A DNA stretch of 64,000 bases from Strongylocentrotus purpuratus (GCF_000002235.5 NW_022145611.1:19156114-19220113), one strand, 5' to 3'. Numbered from the stretch's first letter, positions 1-14,328 are shown. Numbers and translations are program-made. The notes: generated from the letters alone by a model not told the origin.

Positions 1-2599
1 TTTTTACTCAACTAAACTAAATCAAATTAAACAAAAACCCAAAACAAAAATCATTAAAATCTCTTCCAATAGAATAATCATCATATTATAATTCGAATGC
101 GTATTCGTATAAAATGCTAACATTAATGTGATTCAAAAGCATCACAGAATTCGTGCATTATTTGGTAGATAATTACATTTAGGATCCGTTCCCAGCCACA
201 GGAAAGAAATGAATTAAGCTTGAATGCAGCTTTTCTTATATACTAACACTCTATAGTATATAAACCTTGTGTTATTATTAGCAAAAGGCGTAATAACATA
301 ACTTTTAAACCACGAAGTATAGCATATTATACAAGTTATCTGAAGTATTTTGAAGAATCCTTGACTCCATTTCTATCTCATACATATGCCTTTTATTCCA
401 ATAAGGCTGATATAATAGGCATACATGTACTTCTGTTTTTATAAACGTGCATACAAATTTGTCCATCAGCAATTTGTATATTCAAGACTTGGATACGGAT
501 CAACCTTTAAATGCTCGTTGAAATTCATAGCTGTTTGAAAATATCCATCTTTCTGAATGGAAGCTGATAATACATTTCTCTTACTGTATGTATGTTGATA
601 GAATACTTGCATAGTGATAGATATGGCCATGGTGCTCTTGGTGATATTATAATGCATACATTGATATTGATAGATGTGCTTGAAACCAGTAAGAACATTT
701 TCAATGGGTGAAAATTATGGAAACTTAATTTGAATGAGAACAGAGACAAACAGTTAAATAGGTGATTTGCCTCTCTTAATCATACAATTGCCATGTCGCT
801 TCGCATACTTTGCCAGCAGGTAAATAATAAGTAATTCGGTATATAAAACGATGAGCGTGTATACCCATATTATATTCAACAATAAGTTGCTGAAAAGTAT
901 TTTTGTGTAAGAAGTGAAAGTAGTAAGACTTTTCAATGATCTGCGCTTGCTCTTTGAATAAAGATAAATAAAATAGTTCAAGGCTGTTTCGTAGACATGA
1001 TCTAGTTTTTTAAAAAAATGCATATTTTAATTACTTTTATTTCCTGATTCCATGTCATAAAATTAGATTTTAGGAAGGACAAAGCGTATCCGGTGTCCAA
1101 TGAGGAAATACCAAAATCAACTATACGAATTCAATTTTAGGATGAAAAGAGTTCACCTGGTGTTAATTTCAGTTGGTTATCTTGAGGTCCCAAATACTTT
1201 ACTTTGATTTTCACCATAGCCCTCCCAATGTTTTAGTATGTACCAAGAATTATTATTAATAAACTATTCCGTTTTAATTCGCATGAAATTTGTAACGATG
1301 TAAAAAAGATTACTCTGATTTCGAAATAGCTTCCTTTAAGCTGCAGTTTTCTTGGTAGGAAATAACATCGTCAAAATTGCAAGAGAAGGAATGAATACAG
1401 GGTCTGTGGAAAGCTTTTCTAAAGCATATCGTTTTATGAAATGCGATAGTGTGGTTGACGTCTGTGTGTGTGATTTTCGTGTATAAAGGAGCTTTCCCAA
1501 GTGATCTACGTACACTAATATGGGGGTGACCAGTAAGAACCCGTTCAGCTATGGCTTAATGTACGGTGCCTATGATCACCTGTTTGGGCGTGCATATCGC
1601 AGCTGTGGTACCACGTGCAGTTATGCATCTTGGAGTATAATATATTTGCAGTGGCGGAAACACGAGTGTGACTCTCAAGGTGTGACGTATGAGAGAGAGA
1701 TCGTCTATATTTTTAATCAGTTTTAGCGGTTGGGGCATGAACCGTGCGTTGCAGTTTTCATAATTGTTCCAAGTTGGCCCCAGAGCATACGTCGACCTTT
1801 CCCCCATGTATCCTTCGGCTCCTGCAATTTGTCTTATTCCAGAAATCTCGTTCAGATTGTTTTCATCTTCCATGATGAAAGAATGTGCAATTTGAAGAAG
1901 AAATACAGAGTTGTTATTCATGACATGAGGAATGAGTGAGTCTGGAAGCTCTTGTTCGCTTCGTTACCATGATTCTATTCCATTCTCACCTGGAAAACGA
2001 ATTATCATTGGCATCTGTATACGATAATGTAGATGGTTTAGAATATCTTAATTATTTTAGCATTTTTATATTTTCATGATAATACGATGACAAGAGTAAC
2101 TTAACGCTGTATTTAAAATCACCATCTCAATAATAGACACAACAATTCCATATCTGTGACAGTTAAAAACAATCCTCCAAGGTCCAGAAATATTATGGAC
2201 TCAATTTCATAACTCCACATTTTCTGCAAATAAAAGTCTCGATCTACTATTCGTTATTACAACATTTATTAAGTAAAGAATAAACAAAGTAAGAGGGAAG
2301 GTATCTTCTAGGAATACTCATTTCATAATCAGTTTTGTATTCATTTGAAACTTCTTATTATAGTAGATTTGGAATATCCGACCTATTTACATAAAATGCC
2401 GCCTTATTTTAAACAACATTTAGAAAGCTCCTGGGGGTGTATCGGAACCTTGTTTCGATGAATACTGATGTAATATTTGTCTACGATCGCTCATTCATCA
2501 AAACGAAATACAATCATTGGAAAACGAAATGACTGTCCTCATTTCTCATACCTGGCATACATTTAACGATGACGTCTACAGTGATGTGGTTGTTTTGAA
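1..2599. other. gene-free AT-rich stretch
   Basis: I see no supported gene here. Short frames occur on both strands around 1520-1921, but they overlap each other antisense, match no family I know and have no splice or promoter context. No terminal inverted repeats or tandem arrays stand out. Confidence 0.5.
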
Positions 2600-2616
2600 A
2601 GACGAAGTTCACTCCC

Positions 2617-2850
2617 AAATGTTATTGATATCCCGGGGCGCCCTTTTTGACGCAGGCGATATCTGCGTTTACAAAACCCATGGGACGCTCGCAATTATGC
2701 AATCGCCGCTATTGCAAATGCGCATCACTTTCATCACAATCGATACTACAAAAAGTTTGAGCTTGAACGCATCAGTGAAAGGTTGTCCAGGTAGGTCATC
2801 GCCCGCAGGCTCACGCCGGTGTACAAGTTTTGCGCGCGAAACGGTCCTTT
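2617..2850 (+). other. CpG-rich islet with an open frame of uncertain status
   Basis: About 20 CpG dinucleotides fall in roughly 235 bases, dense against the AT-rich, CpG-poor surroundings. An ATG at 2529 opens a + frame running to 2855. Inside it a donor-like site (CCAG|GTAGGT) lies at 2790/2791, which would leave about 87 codons as an initial exon. The peptide has no motif, signal peptide or family resemblance I recognise. The islet also holds octamer-like (TGCAAAT) and C/EBP-like sites near 2695-2720, so an unmethylated regulatory element or promoter is an equally good reading. A coding role is only a guess. Confidence 0.2.
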
Positions 2851-3849
2851 ATTGAGACTTCTCGGGTTTTGCTCTTGACATATGAGAAGAGACTCTGTAA
2901 ATAATCAGTGTTGGAACGCCAGTAAGGTAGTCAATAAAGACAAACCTCCTTCAGCCTTCTCTTTCAGCTTCCGACGTGGAGAATGAGAGCATCACCTCAA
3001 TGCTTATATGATATGAATCCTTTTACAAACTAAGATGTTCAGGTAGAACAAAATTGTGTCTTCGAAATTTGATATGATTAAGTTCCAGATAAGGAATCAA
3101 TACGGGACTTCATTATTACATTGTGAAATAATCGAAATTTCTTACAAGACTTCACTATGTGAAGAAGTAGAGAAAATAGATATGTATATTAATATTATAT
3201 ATAGAATTGCATCCGATTCTACTATCATCTTTTCTTTTCGTAATAATTCGAAATTTTAATTAAAAAACTATCACTGCATACGATTTCGTATAATCATTAA
3301 CAGAACATTGCTAATCCTTGTCAAAGTAAATAATGTCCATATGATTTTGCCACATTTATACACCTAATGCACTTTATAGTTATGTTTATTAGCTCGAGTG
3401 TGAATTCGGAAGTTCAAGTGTTCAACATTTGTAAAAGGATATATGTAGAAATGATTATAATGAAGCAGAATTTGAAAGGAAAGGGAAATGTTTAACTCTC
3501 TCATGCTCGATATATCAGTCCTCGAAACAAGGAATAAGTTTGCATTTGGCAGGGTCCTCGTAGATGGTTTGCTAGCTTTCCCTCTTGGCTTCCATCATGT
3601 TGGCGGAACTTTGAAGTGCATACCTGGCTTGGTCTCCGGTGCTTGAGGAGCGGCGCCGATGGCTACATTTACGTAACTCTATATCATATTCATATCATCT
3701 TGAATGTTTCGCATCAACTCTTCAGTGATAACTTTGTCAGTATTTACCCTTGTCCCCAGAGTGCTTGCTAATGGTATTTACTTTCTACTCGTGAGTGTAC
3801 CCTGTAAATCTAATTTTTCTGTTCACACTTGGACCATTTTACAACGTTG

Positions 3850-3881
3850 AGAGAAAAAGAGGAGAGAGAGAAAGACAGAGA
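3850..3881. repeat. GA-rich microsatellite
   Basis: An imperfect (GA)n run lies directly upstream of the tRNA-like head of the adjacent SINE. It may be part of the insertion junction or may simply pre-date it. Confidence 0.6.
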
Positions 3882-3885
3882 GGGT

Positions 3886-4130
3886 GTGTCGTCGTTGAGT
3901 GGCTAAATCACTAAACTAGAAATGCAATGATCGTGGGTTCGAGCAACGGCGCGGCACGTATGTCCTTAGGAAGGCACGTATACATTGCTTCTCCCTTTCC
4001 AGATGTTGAATGGACACTCGTTGAAATGAGTATGTCATCGTGATTGGATTAGAATGTGCGCGTCTGTAAAAATGGCGCCTCATTGGAATGGTCAGACGCC
4101 CCATTGGAGTGAAGAATGTGTTTAAAGTAT
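3886..4130 (+). mobile_element. degenerate tRNA-derived SINE
   Basis: A tRNA-like head carries an A-box-like stretch (GAGTGGCTAAATCAC, about 3896-3910) and a B box (GGTTCGAGCAA, 3936-3946) at tRNA-like spacing. It is followed by a body containing TGTCCTTAGGAAGGCAC and an ATTGCTTC..CCAGATGTTGAATGG block. That body resembles, from memory, the conserved region of SINEs common in echinoderms and amphioxus. The cloverleaf pairing is decayed, so this is an old copy and not a functional tRNA gene. No clear target duplication or A-rich tail is visible, so the 3' end is approximate. Confidence 0.55.
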
Positions 4131-7100
4131 AGATTCATATTGAATCCACTGACACGGAAATACTACACTGTAAGCACTTTTATTTGTTTATTTATTCTTC
4201 GATCAGTCTAAAGATGAAGCCACTTCTGTTTTTATACTCTACATATCTAGAGGGAAAAGGCAGGTAATGTTGCTTGAATATTAATGCTGTTCTGTACGAA
4301 AAATATACTTGAAGTGTGCCGTTGCCATGTGAAGGAAAATAATAATCCCCTATTTCCGGGGTTAACTCTGTGCATATAGCAATTTATTTCGTACTTAATA
4401 GGAAATATTTATTCATAATCGCCCGCGCATAATCAAAATGGAATTAACGCATGCATATAATACGACGATCTATAAACCACCCACATTCTGAAAGGCATTT
4501 TCGGTGTATATTTCTTGTTTCACATGATATTTTTACCCTTATATTGTCTTGTGGGTTCTTAGAGGAAGACTTACAAAAGTAATTAATTCTTAAACTCGTT
4601 CGGAAGGTATGGATCGCAAAACGTATTTGAAGCCAAACCTATTCCGAACCCCTAAACCTTATCACAGGATGTGTCATCATAATATTTTTATCATTTTTAT
4701 TATTGTTATTGTGACTATTATTATTGTTGTTGTTATTACTATTCTTATTTGTTGATGGATTTATATATTCATTTGGCATCACCTATTCAGTGTAGGATGA
4801 AGCATTTTGTAACGGGTGCAATTCTAGCATCAAATGCAATTTGAGAAAATTGAGCAAGCTTTACGAAAACATGTCATGTCGTGAATTGGCAGAAAGAACA
4901 AATAATTTAGATGGACGCTTTTTGCAGATTATAATGTAAACAAAATCAGTATACTATTAACAAACAAGTGTGTTAAATACGTATAAATACGTATAGTTTC
5001 AGCACTTGTTGGTTAGTTGAGCTTAAACTTTTCATCTGTTTGTCGGTCAAAGGTAGTGTTTTCCCTCTGAACATGAAAAAAGGGACGGAGTTTTGCCAAT
5101 CTCGTTAGTGTCCCAGGCAAATGAAAATTGAAACCAGGACTTTTTTCTTAAATTGATTTAAATGGATGCTTGTCTATGCAGATCGAAACCTAAACTCAAT
5201 ATAGATGATCGTTTTCTTCCTTCTCGTCTTTACCTTTTTGGGTGTATCTTTGTCCAGTGCTCGTGAAGGTGTCTGTTAAACAACTACCAACTTTTCAAAG
5301 GGGAAAACACATAATCATATATATTCACCACTTACTGAATGCCCACGTTCATTTTTCTAGTAGATTTATACCTATTGATGACATTTCTCCATGAAATCAA
5401 AACTTTCATAACGAATCATTTTATATAGTCCTAATATCGCGGGTAGCAGGATTAAAACAAAATTCTACTCGAAGTTGAAAGAGTAAAAAAAAACTTGAAA
5501 CCATTTAAAAAGAAACTCTACCCATAAAAATAGTTATGTGGGTATTGTTTATGTTGTTTTCTGTTATACGTATGATTGTGTTTATCACAAGTGTTTCTGT
5601 TTAATTTATATAAATGTGTGTGTATGTGTGTGTGTATTTGAGGACTAGAGCAATTTGTTCTTCATATATCGATATGCTCGTTTAAAACTACACATATAAT
5701 TGACGAAATTAGGAAGCATAGGAAGGGAGGAAATAGTTCCATTGCTAGTTGTCTCAGGCAAACTGTTTACTTAACGGCGGTTTGGGAAAACCTATCCTCT
5801 GCCCATAGATTTACAATTCAGGAGCAAATGTGATAATGTGAAGCAGGAAGGTGGCGAAGTGTTTGTAAGATGAATTGCAAATGACCCACAATGTCGAAGG
5901 AAATAGACGCTGTGATACACTCAAAGCAGTGGTCTCGCATAACGAAAATCCCCGATGACCATTAGACTGAACTTAATCTGAACTATTCCTATCTTCTAAA
6001 ATGTTTTTTTCACTCGTGTACTTTTTAGCCTACGCTGCCTATCTTGTTTATAAAACTACCTTTATTTCTAAACTAACTTTATTTCTAAACTACCTTTTAA
6101 TAACGTACATGAATGCCTTCTCAATAAACACACCCAAATAGTAATTTACTTCTATAATGTGTATGAAAAAGAATTGAAGTTTTGATAAATAATAATAATG
6201 ATAATATTCCGCTCAAATAAAATCAATGCATACATAAATAGAACATCTTGTGTGATTCAAGGTGCACAGGAAATATGAACTAAACGTACATGTACCTGCA
6301 ATGTTAAGTGCAATGTATCGATATTGCAACTATTGAATCCCATTTCGATGCACCTTTTGATTTGATAGGGGAAAAAAAAATTTGATTGAATTTGTTCATG
6401 TTCCTTTTTTTGTTTTCAGAATCTTAAACACGATTTCTATTTTATGTTTGCTCTCTAAAATACGTCATTTTTTCATCAAAAGACATTGATTTTCCTGGAC
6501 ACATTTTGTTCTTTATGCCAATCGATATGTTTCAAAAATAGAAACGTTATTAAGTAGAAGAAAAACAGAAAACAAAAAAAAGTATATGAATGTCCGACTG
6601 GAGTGGTGTAGGACATATGCTAAACAGATATGAGAGAAAAGAAGGACGGGGGGGGGGGGGAGAGGGTAAAGGAAGAGCAATGAACGAGCAGTTGGACAAA
6701 AAGAAAGGAGAATCGATGAGAGTAGAAAACTAGGTTGTCCCAATTAAAACACATCAAAGGGCATTTAAGACTTTCTCCAAGGGAGCTCAAAGTTACTCTA
6801 TTAGCATGACGTCATCACGGAATCTAAAAATCAAATCGAAAACATCATCTTCACAAATGAAGCGACCAAAAGGGGTTGGTGCAGGATCATGTCACCGTCC
6901 TTGCGTATTATTTTTCATGTTGATACACTGATACCTTGCCACTTGAACGGCTACGTCAAAACTTGAGTTATGTATTATTAGATTCTCAATGACTACTTGT
7001 TGTGTATGGTCAGCATTGGAATGATACAAAAAAGAAGGTTAAAAAATGTCAACGTAGAACTCATGGAATAGTTATTTTAAATCCCCTCCTTATTCAAGCA

Positions 7101-10100
7101 ATTTAATAACTACTACCTCCCTGTACTGCATACATCTTTTGGTATGGTTTCATATTTTATATTACCTACGAGTAGTTCTACAGTAATGACCAATAAAACA
7201 AAGACAGGTTTGTCGATTAATGTGGAATTTGTTGAAATCGTCCTCACGGTAAGCAAAGCATCTTTCAAACGGTATGAAAATGGTTATTGTTATTTTTCTT
7301 TTAATTTCATTTTATTTCATTTCATGTATTTATTTTTATAATATATGTTGGACATGGAATCCTGTTTCCCTCATACAAAAGGCTCACATGTTAATTTATG
7401 GGGGGGGGGGATATGAAAAAACCCTCAATGATAACTTAACTGAGTGGTCTACTAACTCTACCGAGTTGTAATTTTGGCGACTAAACAACATACATATACA
7501 CTTTAAAGTAGTTTCAAGCACTTTAAAGTAGTTTTAAATTATTATATTCAAACGAAGCAACCACGACAGGAATACCTGCTTAACATCGGTGCACAAATTT
7601 GGCCTAGATACCCTAATCTTGACAAATGTATATATGTAAGATATCAAATTGAAATGAGATGAATCTTTCTAAATCCATGGTAATCCTTTGAGAGACGCTA
7701 ATTATCGATAAGGATTATTTCAAATTGAAATTTGTATTACCTGTGGAATTGGTTTCTGTCAGCAAATAATGCGAACATATCAATGTCCAGTGGTGGATTC
7801 ATGACTTTTAGAAAGCGGGGATGGGGATGATGAAAAGTCCCTGGTATTAATATCCCCAGGGAAACATAAAGGTTTGTTTGTTGTCTTTAGGACGGCTGTT
7901 TAACTCTTAGATCCTCATCTTAATGAGGGTATGTTTCTTGAGAACACAACAAATATTATAAAAAAGTTACGTTATTGTAATTGTTTAACTGTAATATTAT
8001 TTTAATTTGTTTAAATGCACTTCCACTCATAATATATTTTGTCAAGAATTATGATATATATACCAGCATTATTAAGATCAGATCGGTTTTCCAAAGTGCG
8101 GAACACGCAAAGAAAAAAATCCACAAAAATTCAGTGCTTATCTCACCTAAATATATGTGTCTATACATTTTAGATACATTTATTTTGCTTAAGGTTCTCA
8201 GTCTCACCCCTCTCTCTCTCTCGCCTGTATCTCTCAACTATTGGATCCTATCTCTGAAAAAATTACTCTGAAGAACTGTGCACTTGCAACGTATTGCGCG
8301 CACAAGAAACATAAATATGTAAATTAATCTGAGAAATCAGATTTTCAACCCGTTATTGCCGGCTGCTTATATTTCATCCCTGGGGGCGATGCTATTCTAG
8401 TCAATGTCACCATATTTCTACTTGGTGTCATCACTCTACTTTCATATGCTCTATGCATAGGAATCGTGTGTGCGTTCCGCAGTCTGAAAGTGGTACTCCA
8501 TAATTTATTTAGAGAATAACAAAATTTAGACACGTTGGGCATACTAACCCTAAACTTTCCCAAGGACGTTTCCAGCATGTTCGCAGAACTTTTCCTTATT
8601 CTTGCATTTCGACCTTGAGAAAACGTGTTTTTGTATAAAAGATGTTAGGGAGTACATACCAACCACGTTGCTTTTAGCGAGTGTTTGCCTCTTTGCTGCG
8701 GTCAAGGGCGGATTCTGCAACGTTACCGTATAATTGGAATTACACTCCTCAGTATAGGATGTGGGATAAGATTAGAATGCATTTTGAGATTATCCAAGGC
8801 TCTTTGCGTATTAACCTTGACAGTGTTTTTTTTCTTTCTCTTTTTTGATAAATTTAACACAAAAGGAAAAAGTTGAATTTCCTTACAGGAGAAATACGAC
8901 ACATGCAACTTACCGCCAACTTGCATAGTTTTATTAAAGAGTACCACCGCGATATAAGAAAGAGGGAAAACAGAGGTATGAATCTTCTTTTTAGGAATAC
9001 TATATAAATGGCCTTCAGGAAGGTTGAGCATTAAATTGTAATCCAATGACAACACTATGATCAAGTGTGTAATGTGCTCTCATAACGTAATGAATACATG
9101 CACACACAGTTATTGCTTCACTTCTTAGGACAAGCGACGCCGAAACCCGATTTCAGAGCAATATTACTCAAAGATCTCTTTGGGGTTATAATGTTAAGGG
9201 ACCGTGCCCACTGCTGTAAAACAAATTTTCGACCAGGTTAAGCGACTTATTCCCTAGCTGTACCTTCACGAATTAGCAGTGTTTATATTGAAGTTCTGCG
9301 CATTGCTTGCCATAACACAAATATCTAAGAAATATTTTCATAATACAAAAGAGAGGAAACGTGACATTATTAGGATAACTAACATCCCAGTGGAAACGCT
9401 GATGCAATTTATTTTCGTGAGCGAGATGACGGGACGATAATATTTCGTAGTGACCCTCGGTAATCGTCATCTTCTCTCTCTGTTCGTTCGCAAACGTCAA
9501 ATCTAATATATCTTAAATCAAATAATATAAATTGCAAGCGAGACAGAAAATGTCAACTTTTGGAGTACGACAGCTTAGTCGTAAAGTCAACGAAACAAAA
9601 ACATACAACTCATTTCACGGGAATAATTATATGATATATGACTTTTCCAATATTTTTTTTTAAATGCCTAGAAAATAGTATGAAAACGTTTAAAGCCATT
9701 AAAAAAGATATTATAGATTTGTAATTATGTATTTACTTGTTTGGAAAATATTTGTTTGAATTTCTAATCAAATCCAAATGGTTTGACCTAGGAAAGTATT
9801 CTCATCAAATTGTAAAAAATATATTTATTTATTTGTTTTCCAACCATAGATGTATAAATCTTCTTGGTACTTTCGGATACAAATTTAAGCCATGTCATTT
9901 CCTTTCGGATGGAAAGATCAGTTAACTTTGTTCATCGAAAAATTAATTGGATATGGATTGAGAAAAGTATAGATGTTTTCATTTTTGCTTACCGTCTCGA
10001 ATCTAAATCTGTCTCACGACTTCTGTATTATTTCCATTATCATGTCTTACGTAAACATATTTGGGTGTACAATACACACTCAGTCAATAATGTAAACCAT

Positions 10101-11171
10101 TTAGAATAGATTTATTGTGTGGGGGTATTTTTTTACACAACAAGTTGGACACGAAATTTGAAGTGGGATCCAATATATTCAAATTAAAAATAAAATTATC
10201 AGCACAGCAATCCACTAATTAATTTTATGAATGTGACGTACAGTTTCATACTTAGGCTTTCCATATATTAAACAAAATGTGATTTTCTGTATATATCAGT
10301 TTATTCAGACGATGAAAGATCCTTGTGCACAGTTAGCTTCTCGTATTATCCTCATGAAAATGATACAAATTACTTTAAAAGTGTTCCCACTCTCATTACA
10401 ACGCTCTTTACGAGCACCATACATGCCATATGCCATTGAGTTTGCCTTTTTGATGGCAAACGTATTGTAATCGTGTGTACTTAAAAACATGGCGGCGTAG
10501 TGGCATAGTCCCTCTAGCTTACCATACTTTAACAAACACACTTTGTAGCAGGGTTCGCAGAGAGTTCATATACGTAATATATAATGTTGCTAAGTGTCGG
10601 ATGGATGAAACAGATTACCTTATAGTATTTCTTTATATTAAAAATCCCATGGAATGCTTGCAATTAACAAAAACAAAATAATGGATTATTTATGAAGTTG
10701 GTCATCTTTTACCCGATATCAGTGATTATTTAATAAATAATGTCCAATGATAAGGTGATCTCTAACCTTTCAATTCACATGCAAGGTTTTAAGAATGGTT
10801 AAAATTTATATATTTTATTTTGTCTGTTATAAGCTCTAATCTTTGATCTGGCTGAGCAGATAAGCTCTACTCTGTTGATTCACTGATACAGTTGCGACGG
10901 CTTTTAAGGAAACAAGTGCTGGGTGTGGTTCCCTAATCTTCTAAAGTTAGATGCACTGGAAAAATGAACAAATGCATTACTTTTATTAAAATTCGGTTAA
11001 CAAAATGTGACGCGTCGTATATATCGCTTTAATGACTGGCGGGTTACGATAAAATGTGCTCATTATAATTTTCACTGTTGTGATGTTCTTTTATATAAAG
11101 AAAACTGGTTATGTATTTGATATTCTTATTGTCTCATACTCAATGCAACTGAAAAGATTTGGCGAAATCCA
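4131..11171. other. long gene-free stretch
   Basis: No gene is supported in this 7-kb stretch. It holds a decayed ATT/TTG microsatellite (4680-4745), an 18-bp tandem duplication around TAACTTTATTTCTAAAC (6056-6092), pure G tracts at 6648-6660 and 7400-7410, and a twofold repeat of CACTTTAAAGTAGTTT near 7500-7538. A perfect CRE-type palindrome TGACGTCA lies at 6807-6814. All open frames are short and AT-rich with no recognisable product. Confidence 0.5.
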
Positions 11172-11175
11172 TTAA

Positions 11176-11691
11176 AGGAAACCAAAACCTTCATACTAAG
11201 TTACTTTTATTGTAAAGTTTAAATATTTGAATAAAATCGGGCAGGGAATAAGGAAGTAAGAGCTTTTGAAATGACTAGTCACTAGAGGGTGGTATTCAAT
11301 TTGATGACATCATCTGTGAACAACTCTCCATGCCTTTTGTACATAAAATTTTACAATTTTTTTGTTTTCTTCGTATTTATTTGTGTTCTTGATCCGACTT
11401 CATAACATGTGAAGTAGAATATCATTTTGCATTCTATATCTTGCTTTCGGGAGAGTACATTATCTCAATCACAAGAAAGAAGGAAAAACATTAAATTTGA
11501 TGTACACAAGGCATGGAGAGTTGTCCACAGATGATGTCATCAAATTGAATACTGCTCTCTACTGACTAGTCATTTCAAAAAGCTCTTACTTCCTTATTCC
11601 TTGCCCGATTTTGTTCAAATTTTCACTGATATTTTTCAAATATCTTAAACTTTACAATAAAAGTAACTTAGTATGAAGGTTTTGGTTTCCT
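11176..11691. mobile_element. non-autonomous DNA transposon (MITE) with long inverted arms and TTAA target duplication
   Basis: The left arm (about 11176-11344) starts AGGAAACCAAAACCTTCAT. It is matched in inverse orientation by the right arm (about 11501-11691), which ends ATGAAGGTTTTGGTTTCCT. The arms stay alignable over roughly 170 bases, including the CAAATTGAAT and ATGACATCATCTGTG blocks, at about 90% identity by eye. TTAA sits directly outside both ends (11172-11175 and 11692-11695), which fits the target duplication of the piggyBac and Kolobok superfamilies. The AGGAAACC-type terminus looks more like Kolobok as I remember it. No transposase frame lies between the arms, so it must be mobilised in trans. 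Confidence 0.85.
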
Positions 11692-11695
11692 TTAA

Positions 11696-14015
11696 CGAAT
11701 AGCCTGCCATAAGGCTGCATGTACGCTATCGTTATAGTGCTTTGTACATGCGAGCAAACCATTGCTATGCTGCCATGTGCGTGCGTGCACACATTCGTAG
11801 TAGCAGTTATTGTTCATGCTCATTGTAGTGTGCTGTATGTTTTGCACGCGCTATTAATAGAACATCGCGTCAATCAGATTATCTCAATATGAACTTGGCA
11901 CTGGGGGATTTGGGGCTTGGCACAATGGGGATTAGCCCTGTTGCATGATAAGAGTTGAATTCCATCGAAGCCATGTATAGTCTTTGAAGAAAGAATGCAT
12001 GAAAGAAAACATGCGACATAATCCGTCTGTCGTACTGAAGTAGGAAACATAAGGAGACAAAGTTCTTATTATAATTTCACTCTCTGTGTTGTCTTGCATG
12101 TGCTTTTGCTATTTTCTTTTCTCAGAAATTTAGTACCCACTTAAATTGATAATAATGTTTCACCTTTCTGTCCGTGATTCTATTTCAGCAATGAAGAGCG
12201 AGGCAATTTGAGGGGGATAATGAACCGGTAATGTGCATTTTGTTTTTCACATTCCCTACTTTGGCGTGAATGTTCGTGGGTGGGTGTGTGTTTATGTGGG
12301 AGGGGGATAGGAAAGGAGGAAAAGTAGATTCAATGTCCGGTAGGATCTCGGAGGTAAACAAAAAGTCAAAGGTTAATATATTCCAGCTGGATAACATTAT
12401 GTGAGCTCTACCATAAAGTATGCCATATGAAATGTATTAACTTTAAAACGCTAGATGTATGTGCCTCGTTGCAGTCCCCGAATGTATTTGATTATTTTAA
12501 TGAATTATGCCCGGTATTTCACCCGATCCGCATTCTGTCATTAATTGCATAATGTGTGGATTTGAAGAAAAAAAGTAGTTTTGTTTTATTTTTTAAATGT
12601 TAGTTATTGCACTATCTTTACAATATCCATACAATTTCATTTTTTTCTCGAAACTTGACCTCAAAACAACATCGCACATTTTTCTTTAGCATTTCCGTTA
12701 ACAAATATAATATGTATATTCTACAGTTGTTGTGCCTAACCAGTACGTTCGAAAGATTAGGCAATGAGCAATGAAATATGCTAAATCAAATCAAATAAAG
12801 GAATTCAAAAATCAGAACGCAAAACAAGTCCGGAATACGTCTTATATATACATTTAATAATCGGCTTATTAATCAAAAGTTTGCTTCTGTGATACACGGC
12901 ATACTTATCTGTAATCTTTTTACCAGTGATCATGGTATCCTTTGCGGAATATTCATTGCCAACAAAGAGCCTTCTCTGTCTTCTCTTCAGTGGTTTCCAA
13001 CCGGCGAAAGGTCACGACTGAGATAACATCGTCAATTCCAGGCCATTAGTGGTTTTCATGAGTACCTGGGATCATACAATCTTGCTGATCAGCTCAGAAT
13101 AAACCGTTTTTAGGGATCCCCTTCCATACTGTTATGCCGATAATCGGGTTTGGCTCCGTCGTACACCGGATGAGACATTGATTTGACCGCAATGGATCTT
13201 TAGAAAGTGCGCTTAAACGGATTAAAAATGCATTTCAGAGTAATAAGTGATAAGAATCAGAAATTTGGAAAGATTCATATCTCGTCTTTTTTTAATGAAA
13301 AGACAACGGCTTTACTTTCATATCTACTCTTGGTTCTTGATCCCCTTAGGCTACACAAAGAAATAATTTTATGAAATTTGATTTTTCGAACTTTACGGAA
13401 GAAAACAGAATTGAACACCATGGTAAACCGCAATACTGTACACTATTTCCTTTTAATCTGTCAAAAGTCAGCCTAATCTACTGTATTTTTCATTTAGAAA
13501 ATTTGAGCACAAGAGGAAACTGAAAATGTGTCCTCTCCTGGAAAAAAAACACGGTCATGTAATATTTTTGTTGATTTTCATGCGTCGTTTACCATATCGA
13601 CCTATATGACGAAAGGCTTTTAACGGCCATCACCTAAAGCCCAGCACCATTTAATTACACATCTCCCGAACCACGGGGTCACTTCCGAGAAATGCTGGAC
13701 ATGGGTCTAAAGCGAGTTCCTATCGGCCATTGTTATCAGTCTTGATTTTTTTCTGGAAATCGTCAAACCATCTCTAAATGCTATATCTGTATTGGTATTC
13801 TTCGCAAAATGTTTAGAAAACTACCTGATTGGCGATTGAAGCCGATTGTTCGCGATGTATTAACAGAGACATTTCACAGAAGAGCGTAATGAGATCAACA
13901 GAACATATCTAGGCATTTTCACTGTTGCATCCGCTTTTACTTGTGTGTTTAATAATGCAAAGGTTCTGGACAGAACTCTTCGTAGACTGTTTCTAGTACA
14001 ATGCAAAAGCAGTTC
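11696..14015. other. gene-free stretch
   Basis: No gene or repeat is recognised. 11700-11900 is somewhat richer in CpG and GCATG/GTGCG words. The rest is ordinary AT-rich sequence with short frames only. Confidence 0.45.
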
Positions 14016-14017
14016 TA

Positions 14018-14328
14018 GGGGGTGTTTCACAAAGAGTCGAACTTAGCTCAAAGTTGGACTCGAACGTTATGGAGAGCCATTTGTAGCCTTAAAATAAAAT
14101 ACATTCCGAAGTGAAACTTCAAATATTTTAGACTTTTTTTTATAAATTCCACATCAATAATATGAAATCTCCTTGATAATAGAAACATATGAATGATTTA
14201 AATCAACATTTTATGCCTTTTAAAACAACGTTTACAAAATATTTTAATATATTCTAACGGCTTTCAATAATGGATGAGTCCAACTTAGAGATAAGTTCGA
14301 CTTAGAATATTTGTGAAACACACCCTGG
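14018..14328. mobile_element. small foldback DNA element (GGTGTTTCACAAA termini)
   Basis: The left end GGGGGTGTTTCACAAAG, followed by TCGAACTTAG and AAGTTGGACTC, recurs inverted at the right end (GAGTCCAACTT, AAGTTCGACTTAG, TTTGTGAAACACACCC). The arms are about 50 bases and clearly diverged. TA lies outside each end (14016-14017 and 14329-14330), a possible 2-bp target duplication. The interior is AT-rich and non-coding. It is a typical marine-invertebrate MITE, and its superfamily cannot be fixed from this copy. Confidence 0.7.

Noticed and set aside
1520-1939. Frames of 68-121 codons overlapping on both strands
   Set aside because: They overlap antisense, lack motifs and splice context, and match no family.
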